Part shown: in pieces, positions 15,993 through 23,685 of the stretch | Layout of the letters: the number at the start of each line of letters is the position of its first letter | Position numbering within the stretch: position 1 is the first letter of the stretch | Assembly: GCA_965243255.1 (NCBI GenBank) | Contig: CBDEUH010000004.1 | Span: 2,976,001-3,040,000 of the forward strand | Source: Bin87 sp965243255 | GTDB taxonomy: Bacteria > Chloroflexota > Dehalococcoidia > Lucifugimonadales > UBA3495 | Direction: 5' to 3' | DNA: 64,000 nt | Translations under genes and position numbers: made by a program | Notes under the pieces: model-generated | The model's input: the letters and a program-made list of their open reading frames with translations, nothing else | Told to the model about the DNA's origin: nothing | Databases searched by the model: none

Positions 15993-18900
15993 GTGGCAAC
16001 GCTCCTGTCCCTGATTCCCGCCCCCCTGCATCGCCTGTGGGGGCCAAATTTTCTCCTGCTGGCCATCCTGCTGGCGGCCCTCGCCCTCCGTCTCTACGGC
16101 ATCGACTGGGACGACGGCCACGGCTTCCATCCCGACGAGCGTTCCTTCTACCTGCGCGCCGGCGATATGCTCTGCCTGCTCACCGCCGACCCCCAATCCG
16201 ACGGCCCCCACTGCTCGGCGGAGCACCTGCGCTCCCTGCTGGACGGCGACCAGTTCCGTGGGATTGAGCCCGGCCTGCCCGACTTCCGGACCTCCCTGTC
16301 CGCCGAGCACAGCCCGCTGAACCCCCGCTGGTTCCCTCTGGGCAGCGCCCTCATCTACGCCCTGGTCCTGCTGCGCACCCTGCTTGAACCCTTCGTCGAT
16401 TGGGGCGTCATGGAACTGCGATTCGCCGGCCGCACCCTCGCCGCCCTGGCCGACGTTGCTTCCGTCGGCCTGCTCTACGTCGTCGGCCGCCGCATGTACG
16501 GACGCTGGACGGGATTGCTGGCCGCCGCCTTCGCCGCCTTCGCCGTCGCTCACATCCAGCACGCCCACTTCTACCGCCCGGAGCCCTTCACGGTGCTGGC
16601 GTCCCTGGCCTGCCTGTGGGCGATACTCCGCTTTCTCGACGGCGGACGCGCCCGAGAGGGCGCACTTCTCGGCGCCCTGGTGGGGTTGGCCATGGCCCCC
16701 AAGGTGTCCGTCGCCCCCATCCTGGCCCCCCTGGCCCTGACCTTCCTCTGGGTCGCCAAAGACCGCGCCGCCCGCCCCTGGTCCGAGCTGCGCCCCGCCG
16801 ACATCGCCCGCATCGCCCCCACGGCGGCCCTGGCCGGCCTGGCCGCCCTGGCGACCTTCTTCATCGCCACGCCCTACGCCTTCCTCGATTTCACCAACTT
16901 CATCGCCGACATCCGCGAGCAGGCCGGCATGGCCGGCCAGGCCGGACGCTTTCCCTTCACCTGGCAGTACGCCGACACTCCCGCCTTCGTCTATCAGATT
17001 CAGCAAACCTCAATCTGGGGTCTCGGCCTGCCCCTGGGCATCGCCGCGTGGCTGGCCGCTCCGGTGACGGCGTGGTTGGCCTGGCGCGGCGGAGTCGCTC
17101 AGCGCGCCGACCTGCTCCTGCTGGCCTGGGCCGTCCCCGCCTTCGTCTTCCTCGAGCTTTTCGAGGTCAAATTCCTGCGCTACGTCTTCCCCCTGCTCCC
17201 CTTCTATATCCTGATGGCCGCCCGGATGTTGACGACGTTCATAACCTGGGCCAGATCCCAACGCTACCCCCCGGTGGCCATAACCCGCCCCGACGACGCC
17301 CCCTTCTCGGAGGAATGGCACGCTACGCCGCCCACCGTCGGCGACGACCTCATCTTCGACGAACCCCTCTTCGGCGACGAACCCTTCCCCGACGCCCCCT
17401 TTTCCGAAGAATGGCACGCCACCCCGCCACTGGCCGGCGCCACCACAACCCCCTCTCCGCTCCAGCCGCGCCCCAGCGCATCCTCCCCCCTCGCACAGCG
17501 TCCTAACCCCTTTCCCCTTGCTTCCCCCACAACCCGCCGCCTGCTCAACCGCTACGCCTACCCGGCCACCATCGCCGCCCTGGCGATCATCCTCGTCGCA
17601 ACCGCCCTCTACGCCATCGCCTTCGTCGGCATCTACAGCCGACCCCATACCGCCGTCGCCGCCTCCCAGTGGATCAACGCCAACGTCCCCAGCGGAGCGT
17701 CCATCATCAACGCCGGCTCATTCTGGGACGAACAGGTCCCCGATTTGCACCGCTACGACCTCTGGACCTTCTCGGCCTATCATCCCGACCACGATCTCAC
17801 CAAGATCCCCGACCTGGTCCAGCGCTTGGCCGATGCGGACTACGTAATCTTCTACTCCAACCGCGCCTACGGCTCCGTCGCCCGCCTGCCCGATCAGTTC
17901 CCGGACAGCTCCGCCTTCTTCCGCCTCCTCTTCGCCGGCGACCTCGGCTATCAGCTTGAACGCGGTTTCACCTCCTACCCCTCCCTGGCCGGCGTCCACC
18001 TGCTCGACGACCCCTACCGCCGCGCCGGCCTGCCCAACCCGCCCCTAGCCCCCGGCGGACACGACGGCCAGCCCGACGGCATCGTCATCAACTTGGGCTA
18101 CGCCGATGAAAACGTCATCGGCTACGACCACCCCCAGGTCCTGCTGTACCGCAACGTCGAGGGACTGCAACGCGGGCAGCTTGAGCAACGCATCAACGCC
18201 GCCGCCCGCCCCGATGCCAAGGACGCCGCCCCGCTGTTGCTCTCCGATTCCGCCCGCGTCGCCCAGCAATCCGGCGGGACCTGGTCCGACCTGTTCCATC
18301 CGGACGGCTGGGCCAACCGCGTGCCCTGGCTGACCTGGCTGCTGGTCATCGAACTGATTTGCCTGGCCGCTTTTCCCCTCACCTGGTGGCTGCTGCGCCC
18401 CCTGCCCGACCGGGGTCTGCTGCTGGCCCGCGTCCTCGGCCTGCTGCTGGTCGCCTGGATCGCCTGGTGGCTGGTCAACGCCGGCATCCTGCGCTATTCC
18501 GTCGCTGCCATCTGGCTGGCCCTGCTGATAGTCGCCCTGCCCTCGACGTATATCCTGTGGCGACAAGGGCGCGAGCTGCTGGCCTGGTTGCGAGCCAAGT
18601 GGCCCCTGATAATCACCGCCGAAGCGTTGTTCCTCCTGGCCTACCTGTCCTTCACCCTCATCCGCGCCGCTAATCCCGACCTCTGGCACCCCTGGCGCGG
18701 CGGCGAAAAGCCCATGGAACTGGCCTACTTCACCGCCGTCGCCCGTTCCTCGGTAATGCCGCCCTACGACCCGTGGTTCAGCGGCGGCTACCTCAACTAC
18801 TACTATTGGGGCTACTTCATCCTGTCCGCTCCCCTGCGGCTCACCGGCATCCCGCCGACCACCGCCTTCAACCTGGCCGTCCCCCTGCTCTTCGCCCTCA

Positions 18901-20780
18901 CCGCCACCGGCATCGGCTCCCTCGCGTACAACCTGGCCGCCTCCTCCACCAAGCCATCCCCGCCCCCCACCTCGTCATTCCCGCGAAGGCGGGAATCCAT
19001 ACGACGCCTCAACCCGCAACGCTGGCTCCCCGGCAGCGCCGCCATCGCCGGCCTCGCCGCCGCCGCCATGGCCACCGTAGCCGGCAACCTCGATGGTGTC
19101 GTCCAACTCGCCGAGATGCTCCAACGAAAAGCCCAGGGCGTGGCCGCCCCCCTGTCCGGCTTCGACTTCTGGCGCAGCAGTCGCGCCATCCCCGTAACCG
19201 ATGAGTTCGAGCCTTCCAGATTGACCCCCTGGCTCGACCCCCGCAACTACAACGAAACCGCCTTTCACATCACCGAATTTCCCTTCTTCACCTTCCTCTT
19301 CGCCGACCTCCACGCCCACATGATGACCGTGCCCTTCGCCGCCCTGGCCTTGGCCCTGTCCTTTGCCCTGCTGCTGGGATTGAAGCGCGCCGGCCTGCGC
19401 AGCCCCTGGCCCTGGATTGCCGCCGCCGTCCTGGGCCTCACGGTGGGCAGCCTCTGGGCCATCAACTCCTGGGAGTATCCGGCCTACGCCCTCCTCATGG
19501 TCGGCTGCATCGCCGCCGCCGCCTGGATGCTGCCCGCCTCCCTCAAACTGCGCCTCGCCGTCGCCGCCGCTCTGAGCCTGCTCGCCCTGGCCGTAAGCTA
19601 CCTCGCCTTCCAACCCTTCCACGCCGCCACCGAGACCTTCGGCGCCGGCATCGAACCCACCCGCTGGCGCACTCCGTTGTCCTACTATCTGCTCATCCAC
19701 GCCCTGCCCTTGCTGGCATCCATCGCCCTGCTCTACGCAACCCTGCCCCACAGTCTCGCGCCCCTGCTGGCCCGCTTCAGACACGGCTCGCCCCTGCCGG
19801 CGATACACCAATGGCTGCTGACGGCGGCGATACTCGGCATACTGCTCGCCGGCTACTGGTTGGCCGCCGGCTACGCAACCGCCGCCTTTCTCACCGTCCT
19901 GCTCACCCTCACCGGTTGGGCGCTCGCTGCGGCCCTGGCGTCCCCGGAGTACCTGTCCCGCCGCTCCGACGTGATGGCCCTGGCGATGCTCGCCCTGGCC
20001 CTGGCCATCGGCGTCGGCGTGGACTTCATCCGCGTCGAGGGCGACATCGCCCGCATGAACACCCTGTTCAAGTACTACCTGGTGGCCTGGCTGCTCTTCG
20101 CCGCCGCCGGCGCTTACGGCTTCTGGCGCGGCTGGACGGCTGCCCGTGCCGCCAACTCCGTAGTTCGCCGCAACCTCCGCTGGGCCGTCGCCGGCCTGGT
20201 CGCCCTGGTCGCCGCCGGTACGTTGGTCTATCCGGCCCTGGCCACCCCCGTTCGCATCGCCGACCGTTTCAATCCCACGCCCCTGACCCTGGACGGCGCA
20301 GCCTGGATGCCCCATGCCCAATATCATCCCCCCGACTGGTGCACCGACAACCCCACCCATCCCATCGCCCTGCGCTGGGACTACGACGCCATCCGCTGGC
20401 TGCAGCAGAACGTATCGGGAACCCCCGTCGTCCTCGAAGCCCACGCCAATCAGTACTGCTGGAACACCCGCGTCTCCCAGTACACCGGCTTGCCCACCGT
20501 CATCGGATGGCCCTGGCATCAGCAGCAGCAGCGCGGCGATGGCGACATCATCCGCCGCCGCGCCACCGATGTCGCCACCATCTACAACACCCTGAGCTCC
20601 CAGAGAGCGGAACGACTCCTCGAAGAGTACCAAGTTGCCTACATCGTCGTCGGCGACCTGGAACGCACCTACTACGACCCCGACGGCATCGCCAAATTCG
20701 ACGCCATGGCCTCCGAGGGTGCCCTCTCCGTGCCCTACGCCAACCAACACACCCGCATCTACCGCGTCACCACCCGTTGA
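15993..20780 (+). CDS. giant multi-pass membrane protein: GT39-like glycosyltransferase plus DUF2298 (YYY) domain
   Basis: A 1595-aa integral membrane protein. The N-terminal ~600 residues look like a PMT/ArnT-type lipid-linked-sugar glycosyltransferase: LRLYGIDWDDGHGFHPDERS has the Asp and Asp-Glu of the first periplasmic loop, followed by many helices. The second half, from about residue 880, has the DUF2298 signatures PYDPWFSGGYLNYYYWGYFI and FPFFTFLFADLHAHMMTVPF. Between the helices around residues 430-480 is an acidic linker with the peptide DAPFSEEWHATPP repeated twice. Near residue 993 a palindromic DNA repeat is read through as SSFPRRRESI. GTG at 15993 is the first start after the gap repeat. 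It probably transfers sugars to cell-surface polymers or proteins; the acceptor is unknown. Confidence 0.85.
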   Translation: MATLLSLIPAPLHRLWGPNFLLLAILLAALALRLYGIDWDDGHGFHPDERSFYLRAGDMLCLLTADPQSDGPHCSAEHLRSLLDGDQFRGIEPGLPDFRTSLSAEHSPLNPRWFPLGSALIYALVLLRTLLEPFVDWGVMELRFAGRTLAALADVASVGLLYVVGRRMYGRWTGLLAAAFAAFAVAHIQHAHFYRPEPFTVLASLACLWAILRFLDGGRAREGALLGALVGLAMAPKVSVAPILAPLALTFLWVAKDRAARPWSELRPADIARIAPTAALAGLAALATFFIATPYAFLDFTNFIADIREQAGMAGQAGRFPFTWQYADTPAFVYQIQQTSIWGLGLPLGIAAWLAAPVTAWLAWRGGVAQRADLLLLAWAVPAFVFLELFEVKFLRYVFPLLPFYILMAARMLTTFITWARSQRYPPVAITRPDDAPFSEEWHATPPTVGDDLIFDEPLFGDEPFPDAPFSEEWHATPPLAGATTTPSPLQPRPSASSPLAQRPNPFPLASPTTRRLLNRYAYPATIAALAIILVATALYAIAFVGIYSRPHTAVAASQWINANVPSGASIINAGSFWDEQVPDLHRYDLWTFSAYHPDHDLTKIPDLVQRLADADYVIFYSNRAYGSVARLPDQFPDSSAFFRLLFAGDLGYQLERGFTSYPSLAGVHLLDDPYRRAGLPNPPLAPGGHDGQPDGIVINLGYADENVIGYDHPQVLLYRNVEGLQRGQLEQRINAAARPDAKDAAPLLLSDSARVAQQSGGTWSDLFHPDGWANRVPWLTWLLVIELICLAAFPLTWWLLRPLPDRGLLLARVLGLLLVAWIAWWLVNAGILRYSVAAIWLALLIVALPSTYILWRQGRELLAWLRAKWPLIITAEALFLLAYLSFTLIRAANPDLWHPWRGGEKPMELAYFTAVARSSVMPPYDPWFSGGYLNYYYWGYFILSAPLRLTGIPPTTAFNLAVPLLFALTATGIGSLAYNLAASSTKPSPPPTSSFPRRRESIRRLNPQRWLPGSAAIAGLAAAAMATVAGNLDGVVQLAEMLQRKAQGVAAPLSGFDFWRSSRAIPVTDEFEPSRLTPWLDPRNYNETAFHITEFPFFTFLFADLHAHMMTVPFAALALALSFALLLGLKRAGLRSPWPWIAAAVLGLTVGSLWAINSWEYPAYALLMVGCIAAAAWMLPASLKLRLAVAAALSLLALAVSYLAFQPFHAATETFGAGIEPTRWRTPLSYYLLIHALPLLASIALLYATLPHSLAPLLARFRHGSPLPAIHQWLLTAAILGILLAGYWLAAGYATAAFLTVLLTLTGWALAAALASPEYLSRRSDVMALAMLALALAIGVGVDFIRVEGDIARMNTLFKYYLVAWLLFAAAGAYGFWRGWTAARAANSVVRRNLRWAVAGLVALVAAGTLVYPALATPVRIADRFNPTPLTLDGAAWMPHAQYHPPDWCTDNPTHPIALRWDYDAIRWLQQNVSGTPVVLEAHANQYCWNTRVSQYTGLPTVIGWPWHQQQQRGDGDIIRRRATDVATIYNTLSSQRAERLLEEYQVAYIVVGDLERTYYDPDGIAKFDAMASEGALSVPYANQHTRIYRVTTR
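18973..19000. repeat. short palindromic repeat, copy 2, inside a coding frame
   Basis: CGTCATTCCCGCGAAGGCGG followed by GAATCCAT, a near-perfect palindrome within the large membrane-protein gene. It is translated in frame as SSFPRRRESI, in a soluble linker between the flanking hydrophobic segments. Insertion into a tolerant linker without breaking the frame is the likely explanation. Confidence 0.85.
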
Positions 20781-20793
20781 TCTCGCCTCCCTT

Positions 20794-20822
20794 TTGACCC
20801 GCCGCAACCCCTACCCTATAAT
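20794..20822 (+). promoter_or_regulatory. sigma70-type promoter of the oxidoreductase gene
   Basis: TTGACC at 20794-20799, a 17-bp spacer and a perfect TATAAT at 20817-20822. It lies directly after the stop of the giant membrane-protein gene, ~50 bp before the GTG of the next gene. This separates the Gfo/Idh/MocA gene from the upstream transcript. Confidence 0.75.
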
Positions 20823-20873
20823 CACCCCGCTGCGCCGCTGCTCACAATCCCCGCCGGCGCTGGAGGTAACACC

Positions 20874-21908
20874 GTGGCAATCGAACCCGTCCGCGTCGGT
20901 CTGATTGGAGCCGGCCGCAACACCCGAGACCGGCACATACCCGGCTTTAACAGCACAGCCGCCGTCGAAATCGGCGCTGTCGCCAACCGTTCCCGCGAAT
21001 CGGGCCAGCGCGTCGCCGACGCCTTCAACATCCCCACCGTGTACGACAACTGGGAAGAACTGCTCGAGGACGAAAGCCTGGACGCCGTCTGCATCGGCAC
21101 CTGGCCCTATATGCACCGCACGTTGACCATGGCCTCCCTGGCCGCCGGCAAGCACGTCCTCTGCGAAGCCCGCATGGCCATGTCCGCCTCCGAAGCCCAC
21201 GAAATGCTGGCCTTCTCCCAGCAATGCCCCGACCTCGTGGCCCAGATCGTGCCGTCGCCCATGACCTTCGGCATCGACGACCTGCTCATCCGCCTCGTCT
21301 CCGAGGGTTTCCTCGGCGACCTGGTTTCCGTAGATGTCCAGTCCCAGACCGGGTTCGCCGACCGCGATTCCACCCTCCACTGGCGCCAGGATCGGGACCT
21401 CAGCGGCTTCAACATCCTCAACATGGGCATCTGGTACGAGGCCATGATCCGCTGGGTCGGCCGCGCCACCCAGGTGATGGCCATGAGCAAAGTCTCCGTC
21501 CCCCACCGCCGCGACGACGATGGCAACTGGCGCTCCGTTACCGTCCCCGACACCGTGGACATCCTCTGCCGACTGGCCAACGGCGCCAACGCCCACCTGC
21601 GCTTCAGCGCCTGCGCCGGCCTCTCCCCCGGCAACGACGTCTGGCTCTACGGCACCGACGGCACCATCCACGTGGACAACCAGATGCGCGTCTTCGGCGG
21701 CAAGCGCGGCGACTCCGAACTTCAGGAAATCGCCAACCCGCCCGAGGGACGCTACTCCTGGTCCGTCGAGCAGGAGTTCATCGCGTCCATCCGCGACGGC
21801 GCTCCTGTGCTGCGCACCCCCTTCAACGTCGGCGTCCACTACATGGAGTGGACCGAGGCCGTAACCAACAGCGCCCAATCCGGCGACGCCGTGTACCTCC
21901 CCCTCTAA
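20874..21908 (+). CDS. Gfo/Idh/MocA family oxidoreductase
   Basis: A 344-aa NAD(P)-dependent dehydrogenase. N-terminal VRVGLIGAGRNTRDRHIPGF is the dinucleotide-binding strand-turn, and HVLCEARMAM corresponds to the conserved EKP-like region, though the Lys-Pro pair is replaced by Ala-Arg. The C-terminal domain contains the beta-sheet region around VWLYGTDGTIHVDN. Substrates in this family are usually sugars or sugar-like alcohols; the specific one cannot be read. GTG start follows GGAGGTAACACC. A strong terminator follows the gene. Confidence 0.85.
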   Translation: MAIEPVRVGLIGAGRNTRDRHIPGFNSTAAVEIGAVANRSRESGQRVADAFNIPTVYDNWEELLEDESLDAVCIGTWPYMHRTLTMASLAAGKHVLCEARMAMSASEAHEMLAFSQQCPDLVAQIVPSPMTFGIDDLLIRLVSEGFLGDLVSVDVQSQTGFADRDSTLHWRQDRDLSGFNILNMGIWYEAMIRWVGRATQVMAMSKVSVPHRRDDDGNWRSVTVPDTVDILCRLANGANAHLRFSACAGLSPGNDVWLYGTDGTIHVDNQMRVFGGKRGDSELQEIANPPEGRYSWSVEQEFIASIRDGAPVLRTPFNVGVHYMEWTEAVTNSAQSGDAVYLPL

Positions 21909-21933
21909 CCCGCCAACAACCACCCCAAAACGC

Positions 21934-21970
21934 GCAGGGGCGACGCATCCGTCGCCCCTGCATTGTTATT
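21934..21970 (+). terminator. intrinsic terminator after the oxidoreductase gene
   Basis: A perfect 12-bp stem (GCAGGGGCGACG / CGTCGCCCCTGC) with a CATC loop, followed by the T-rich ATTGTTATT. The stem core GGGGCGACG...CGTCGCCCC is a motif often repeated in related genomes, so it may be a repeat recruited as terminator. Confidence 0.75.
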
Positions 21971-21981
21971 GGTGATACGAG

Positions 21982-21987
21982 TATAAT
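21982..21987 (+). promoter_or_regulatory. -10 box before the heptad-repeat gene
   Basis: TATAAT at 21982-21987, 36 bp before the ATG of the coiled-coil gene and just after the terminator. The -35 region is poor (no TTGACA-like box at 16-18 bp), so strength is uncertain. Confidence 0.4.
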
Positions 21988-22023
21988 GAATTAGAGCGAT
22001 TTGCGCTGCCGACAGGCTAACTA

Positions 22024-22962
22024 ATGACCACGATTCACACTACCATCGATTTGGTCCGCGCTTTACGGGAGCAGCCGGAGTTCATGGAAACCGTCCGGGC
22101 TCTGGTTCTGACGGAAGAGCTTCTCGCTCTGCCGGCCCGGTTTGACCGGCTCGTCGCAACGGTCGATACCTTGGCGCAATCGGTGAGGGAATATACCGAG
22201 CGCACTGACCGCAGGCTGGCGAGTTTGGAGACCGGCGTGGGCGAATTGCAGACCGGCATGGGCGAATTGCAGACCGACGTGGCAGAATTGCAAACCGGCG
22301 TGGGCGAATTGCAGACCGACGTGGGCGAGTTGCAGACCGGCGTGGGCGAGTTGCAGACCAGCGTGGGCGAATTGCAGACAGGCATGGGCGAATTGCAGAC
22401 CGACGTGGGCGAATTGCAGACCGGCATGGGCGAATTGCAGACCGGCGTGGGCGAATTGCAGACCGACGTGGGCGAGTTGCAGACCGGCGTGGGCGAGTTG
22501 CAGACCGGCGTGGGCACACTCAACGGCTGGTTTCTGGAGCAGCGCGTTCGCAACAACCTCCTGAACATCGCCAAAGATGAACTGGGACTGACCCGGGGCC
22601 GCGTCCTCGCCGACACTACCGGAGATATCGACCCGCAGCTCCGCGCAGCTATCACAGAGGCGGAATCCCAGGGGCTGGTTACCGAGGATCAAGTTGATAA
22701 CCTGGAGGTCGCCGACGTTGTGATACGCGCCCGGCGCACTGGCGACCGGAAGTATGTCTATGCCGTTGGTGAGATCTCTCGCACTATCGGGAACAACGAC
22801 ATTGATCGCGCCCGGGACCGGTCCGATACGTTGGCTACGGTTACCGGCGACGAGGTCATTGCCATCGTCATCGGCGGCATCATTCAGCCACCACAGCGTG
22901 CCTTGGCCGACCTCAGGAATGTACGGGTAATCATACCCGCTATGCTTGAGGAAGATACGTAG
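22024..22962 (+). CDS. coiled-coil protein with 14 heptad repeats and a possible nuclease-like C-terminal domain
   Basis: A 312-aa protein in three parts. The N-terminus (residues 1-65; LREQPEFMETVRALVLTEEL) matches the start of the protein at 42490-43185. Residues 71-168 are fourteen consecutive 7-residue units of the form GVGELQT, GMGELQT or DVGELQT, a regular heptad array that should form a long coiled coil. The C-terminal ~130 residues contain VADVVIRARRTGDRKYVYAV then GEIS, a pattern compatible with a PD-(D/E)xK-like fold. That is inference. The lower GC content than the neighbours suggests an accessory gene. Function unknown. Confidence 0.75.
   Translation: MTTIHTTIDLVRALREQPEFMETVRALVLTEELLALPARFDRLVATVDTLAQSVREYTERTDRRLASLETGVGELQTGMGELQTDVAELQTGVGELQTDVGELQTGVGELQTSVGELQTGMGELQTDVGELQTGMGELQTGVGELQTDVGELQTGVGELQTGVGTLNGWFLEQRVRNNLLNIAKDELGLTRGRVLADTTGDIDPQLRAAITEAESQGLVTEDQVDNLEVADVVIRARRTGDRKYVYAVGEISRTIGNNDIDRARDRSDTLATVTGDEVIAIVIGGIIQPPQRALADLRNVRVIIPAMLEEDT
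22234..22506 (+). repeat. tandem 21-bp repeat array (13 units) inside a coding region
   Basis: Thirteen consecutive 21-bp units, each encoding xxxELQT with x mostly GVG, GMG or DVG. Units differ by a few substitutions (gaattg/gagttg, accgg/accga). Period-3 length changes keep the frame, so the array can expand or shrink and alter coiled-coil length without breaking the protein. Confidence 0.95.
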
Positions 22963-23028
22963 GCAAGCAGACAGAAAGGGCTCCTGCGCGAGTTGCCCCT
23001 TCCATCTCCTGCGAATCAGACTAATTGG

Positions 23029-23571
23029 CTACTTGTCCACCAAACAGGAAATCACCTGCGGCGCCGCCGTTGCCGCTCGCTCCGACAGCTCGGCGTCGTT
23101 CAGCGTAACGATGGGATGCTCAATTATCGCCAGCCCGTACTCCGGGTCGCCCCGCATCCGCGACATCGCTCGCGCCTGGCTGATGAACGGACGCGTAGTC
23201 AGCACCGTCGAGGGGATGCCCAGCAGCTCGGTTTCCATTGCGTCGTGCACACTGCACGCGGTGCAGGACCCTCATTCCGCCGTCGCGTGAATCGCCACGT
23301 CAATGCTGTTGGCCGTCCGCTGCAGGTCCTCGATGCGCGCCGGCCACTGCCAGCCGCCCTTGTTGTGCTCCACCGTCCCGGCGATCTCATAGCGCTCGCC
23401 GATGATCGCCGCGATGCGTCGCAGCAAATCCTCCGAGTGCGGCTTGTTGTTGGCAAACAGCCCGATGACCTTGCCGTCCAGCGTCGCCGGACGCTGCGCC
23501 AGCCGCGCCGGCCCCTGCGCCCCGTCGTCCCGCGGGTCCAGTGTAGTGATGGATGAGTTTCCCGTTGCCAT
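23029..23571 (-). CDS. UGSC family selenoprotein with in-frame TGA (Sec)
   Basis: Two adjacent open frames in the same phase are joined by one TGA codon at 23272-23274. Read through, the junction is AIHATAE-U-GSCTACSVHDAMETE, the UGSC signature of a known selenoprotein family of uncharacterised function. The full product is 180 aa including Sec at position 100, with Cys residues 3 and 6 positions later. An AGAGGAG ribosome-binding site precedes the ATG by 8 bases. Sequence after the TGA stays protein-like to the stop at 23029 (LLGIPSTVL, then RPFISQARAMSR). Possible SECIS hairpins follow the TGA. The Sec/Cys site suggests thiol or selenol redox chemistry. No selA, selB, selC or selD lies in the window. 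Confidence 0.8.
23245..23271 (-). promoter_or_regulatory. candidate bacterial SECIS hairpin after the Sec codon
   Basis: Immediately after the TGA, bases +6 to +20 form CTGCAC-CGC-GTGCAG, a perfect 6-bp stem. Bases +15 to +27 can instead form GTGCA-GTG-TGCAC, with a G-U at the start of the loop. The two hairpins exclude each other. A stem-loop close behind the UGA with a G in its loop is what SelB requires in bacteria; which one works cannot be told by eye. Confidence 0.55.
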
Positions 23572-23599
23572 TGTTCAAACTCCTCTCTTCGCCAGAAGC

Positions 23600-23685
23600 A
23601 GGATTTTCTGGATTATAAAGATGTCCGGCACAAACGTATATCCAGAAAATCCTCAAATCCGGTAAATCTTGATTCTGACGATTAT
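23600..23685. repeat. 14-bp inverted repeat and a dispersed ATTCTGAC repeat
   Basis: AGGATTTTCTGGAT (23600-23613) and ATCCAGAAAATCCT (23640-23653) are perfect inverted copies 26 bp apart. They are followed by TTGATTCTGACGATTAT (23669-23685), related to sequences at 47455-47478 and 52982-53000. It fills the 110-bp gap between two minus-strand genes and supplies the stop codon of the upstream one (23682-24713). Confidence 0.75.

Noticed and set aside
22082..22519. Minus-strand open frames across the heptad array with Arg/Cys repeats
   Set aside because: They only mirror the 21-bp repeat; no ribosome-binding site or domain supports them.
22234..22527. CRISPR-like array
   Set aside because: The units are adjacent with no spacers and keep the coding frame, so it is a protein repeat.
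23040..23290. Plus-strand gene 22946-23290
   Set aside because: It overlaps the UGSC selenoprotein on the other strand, which has clear family motifs; the plus-strand frame has none.
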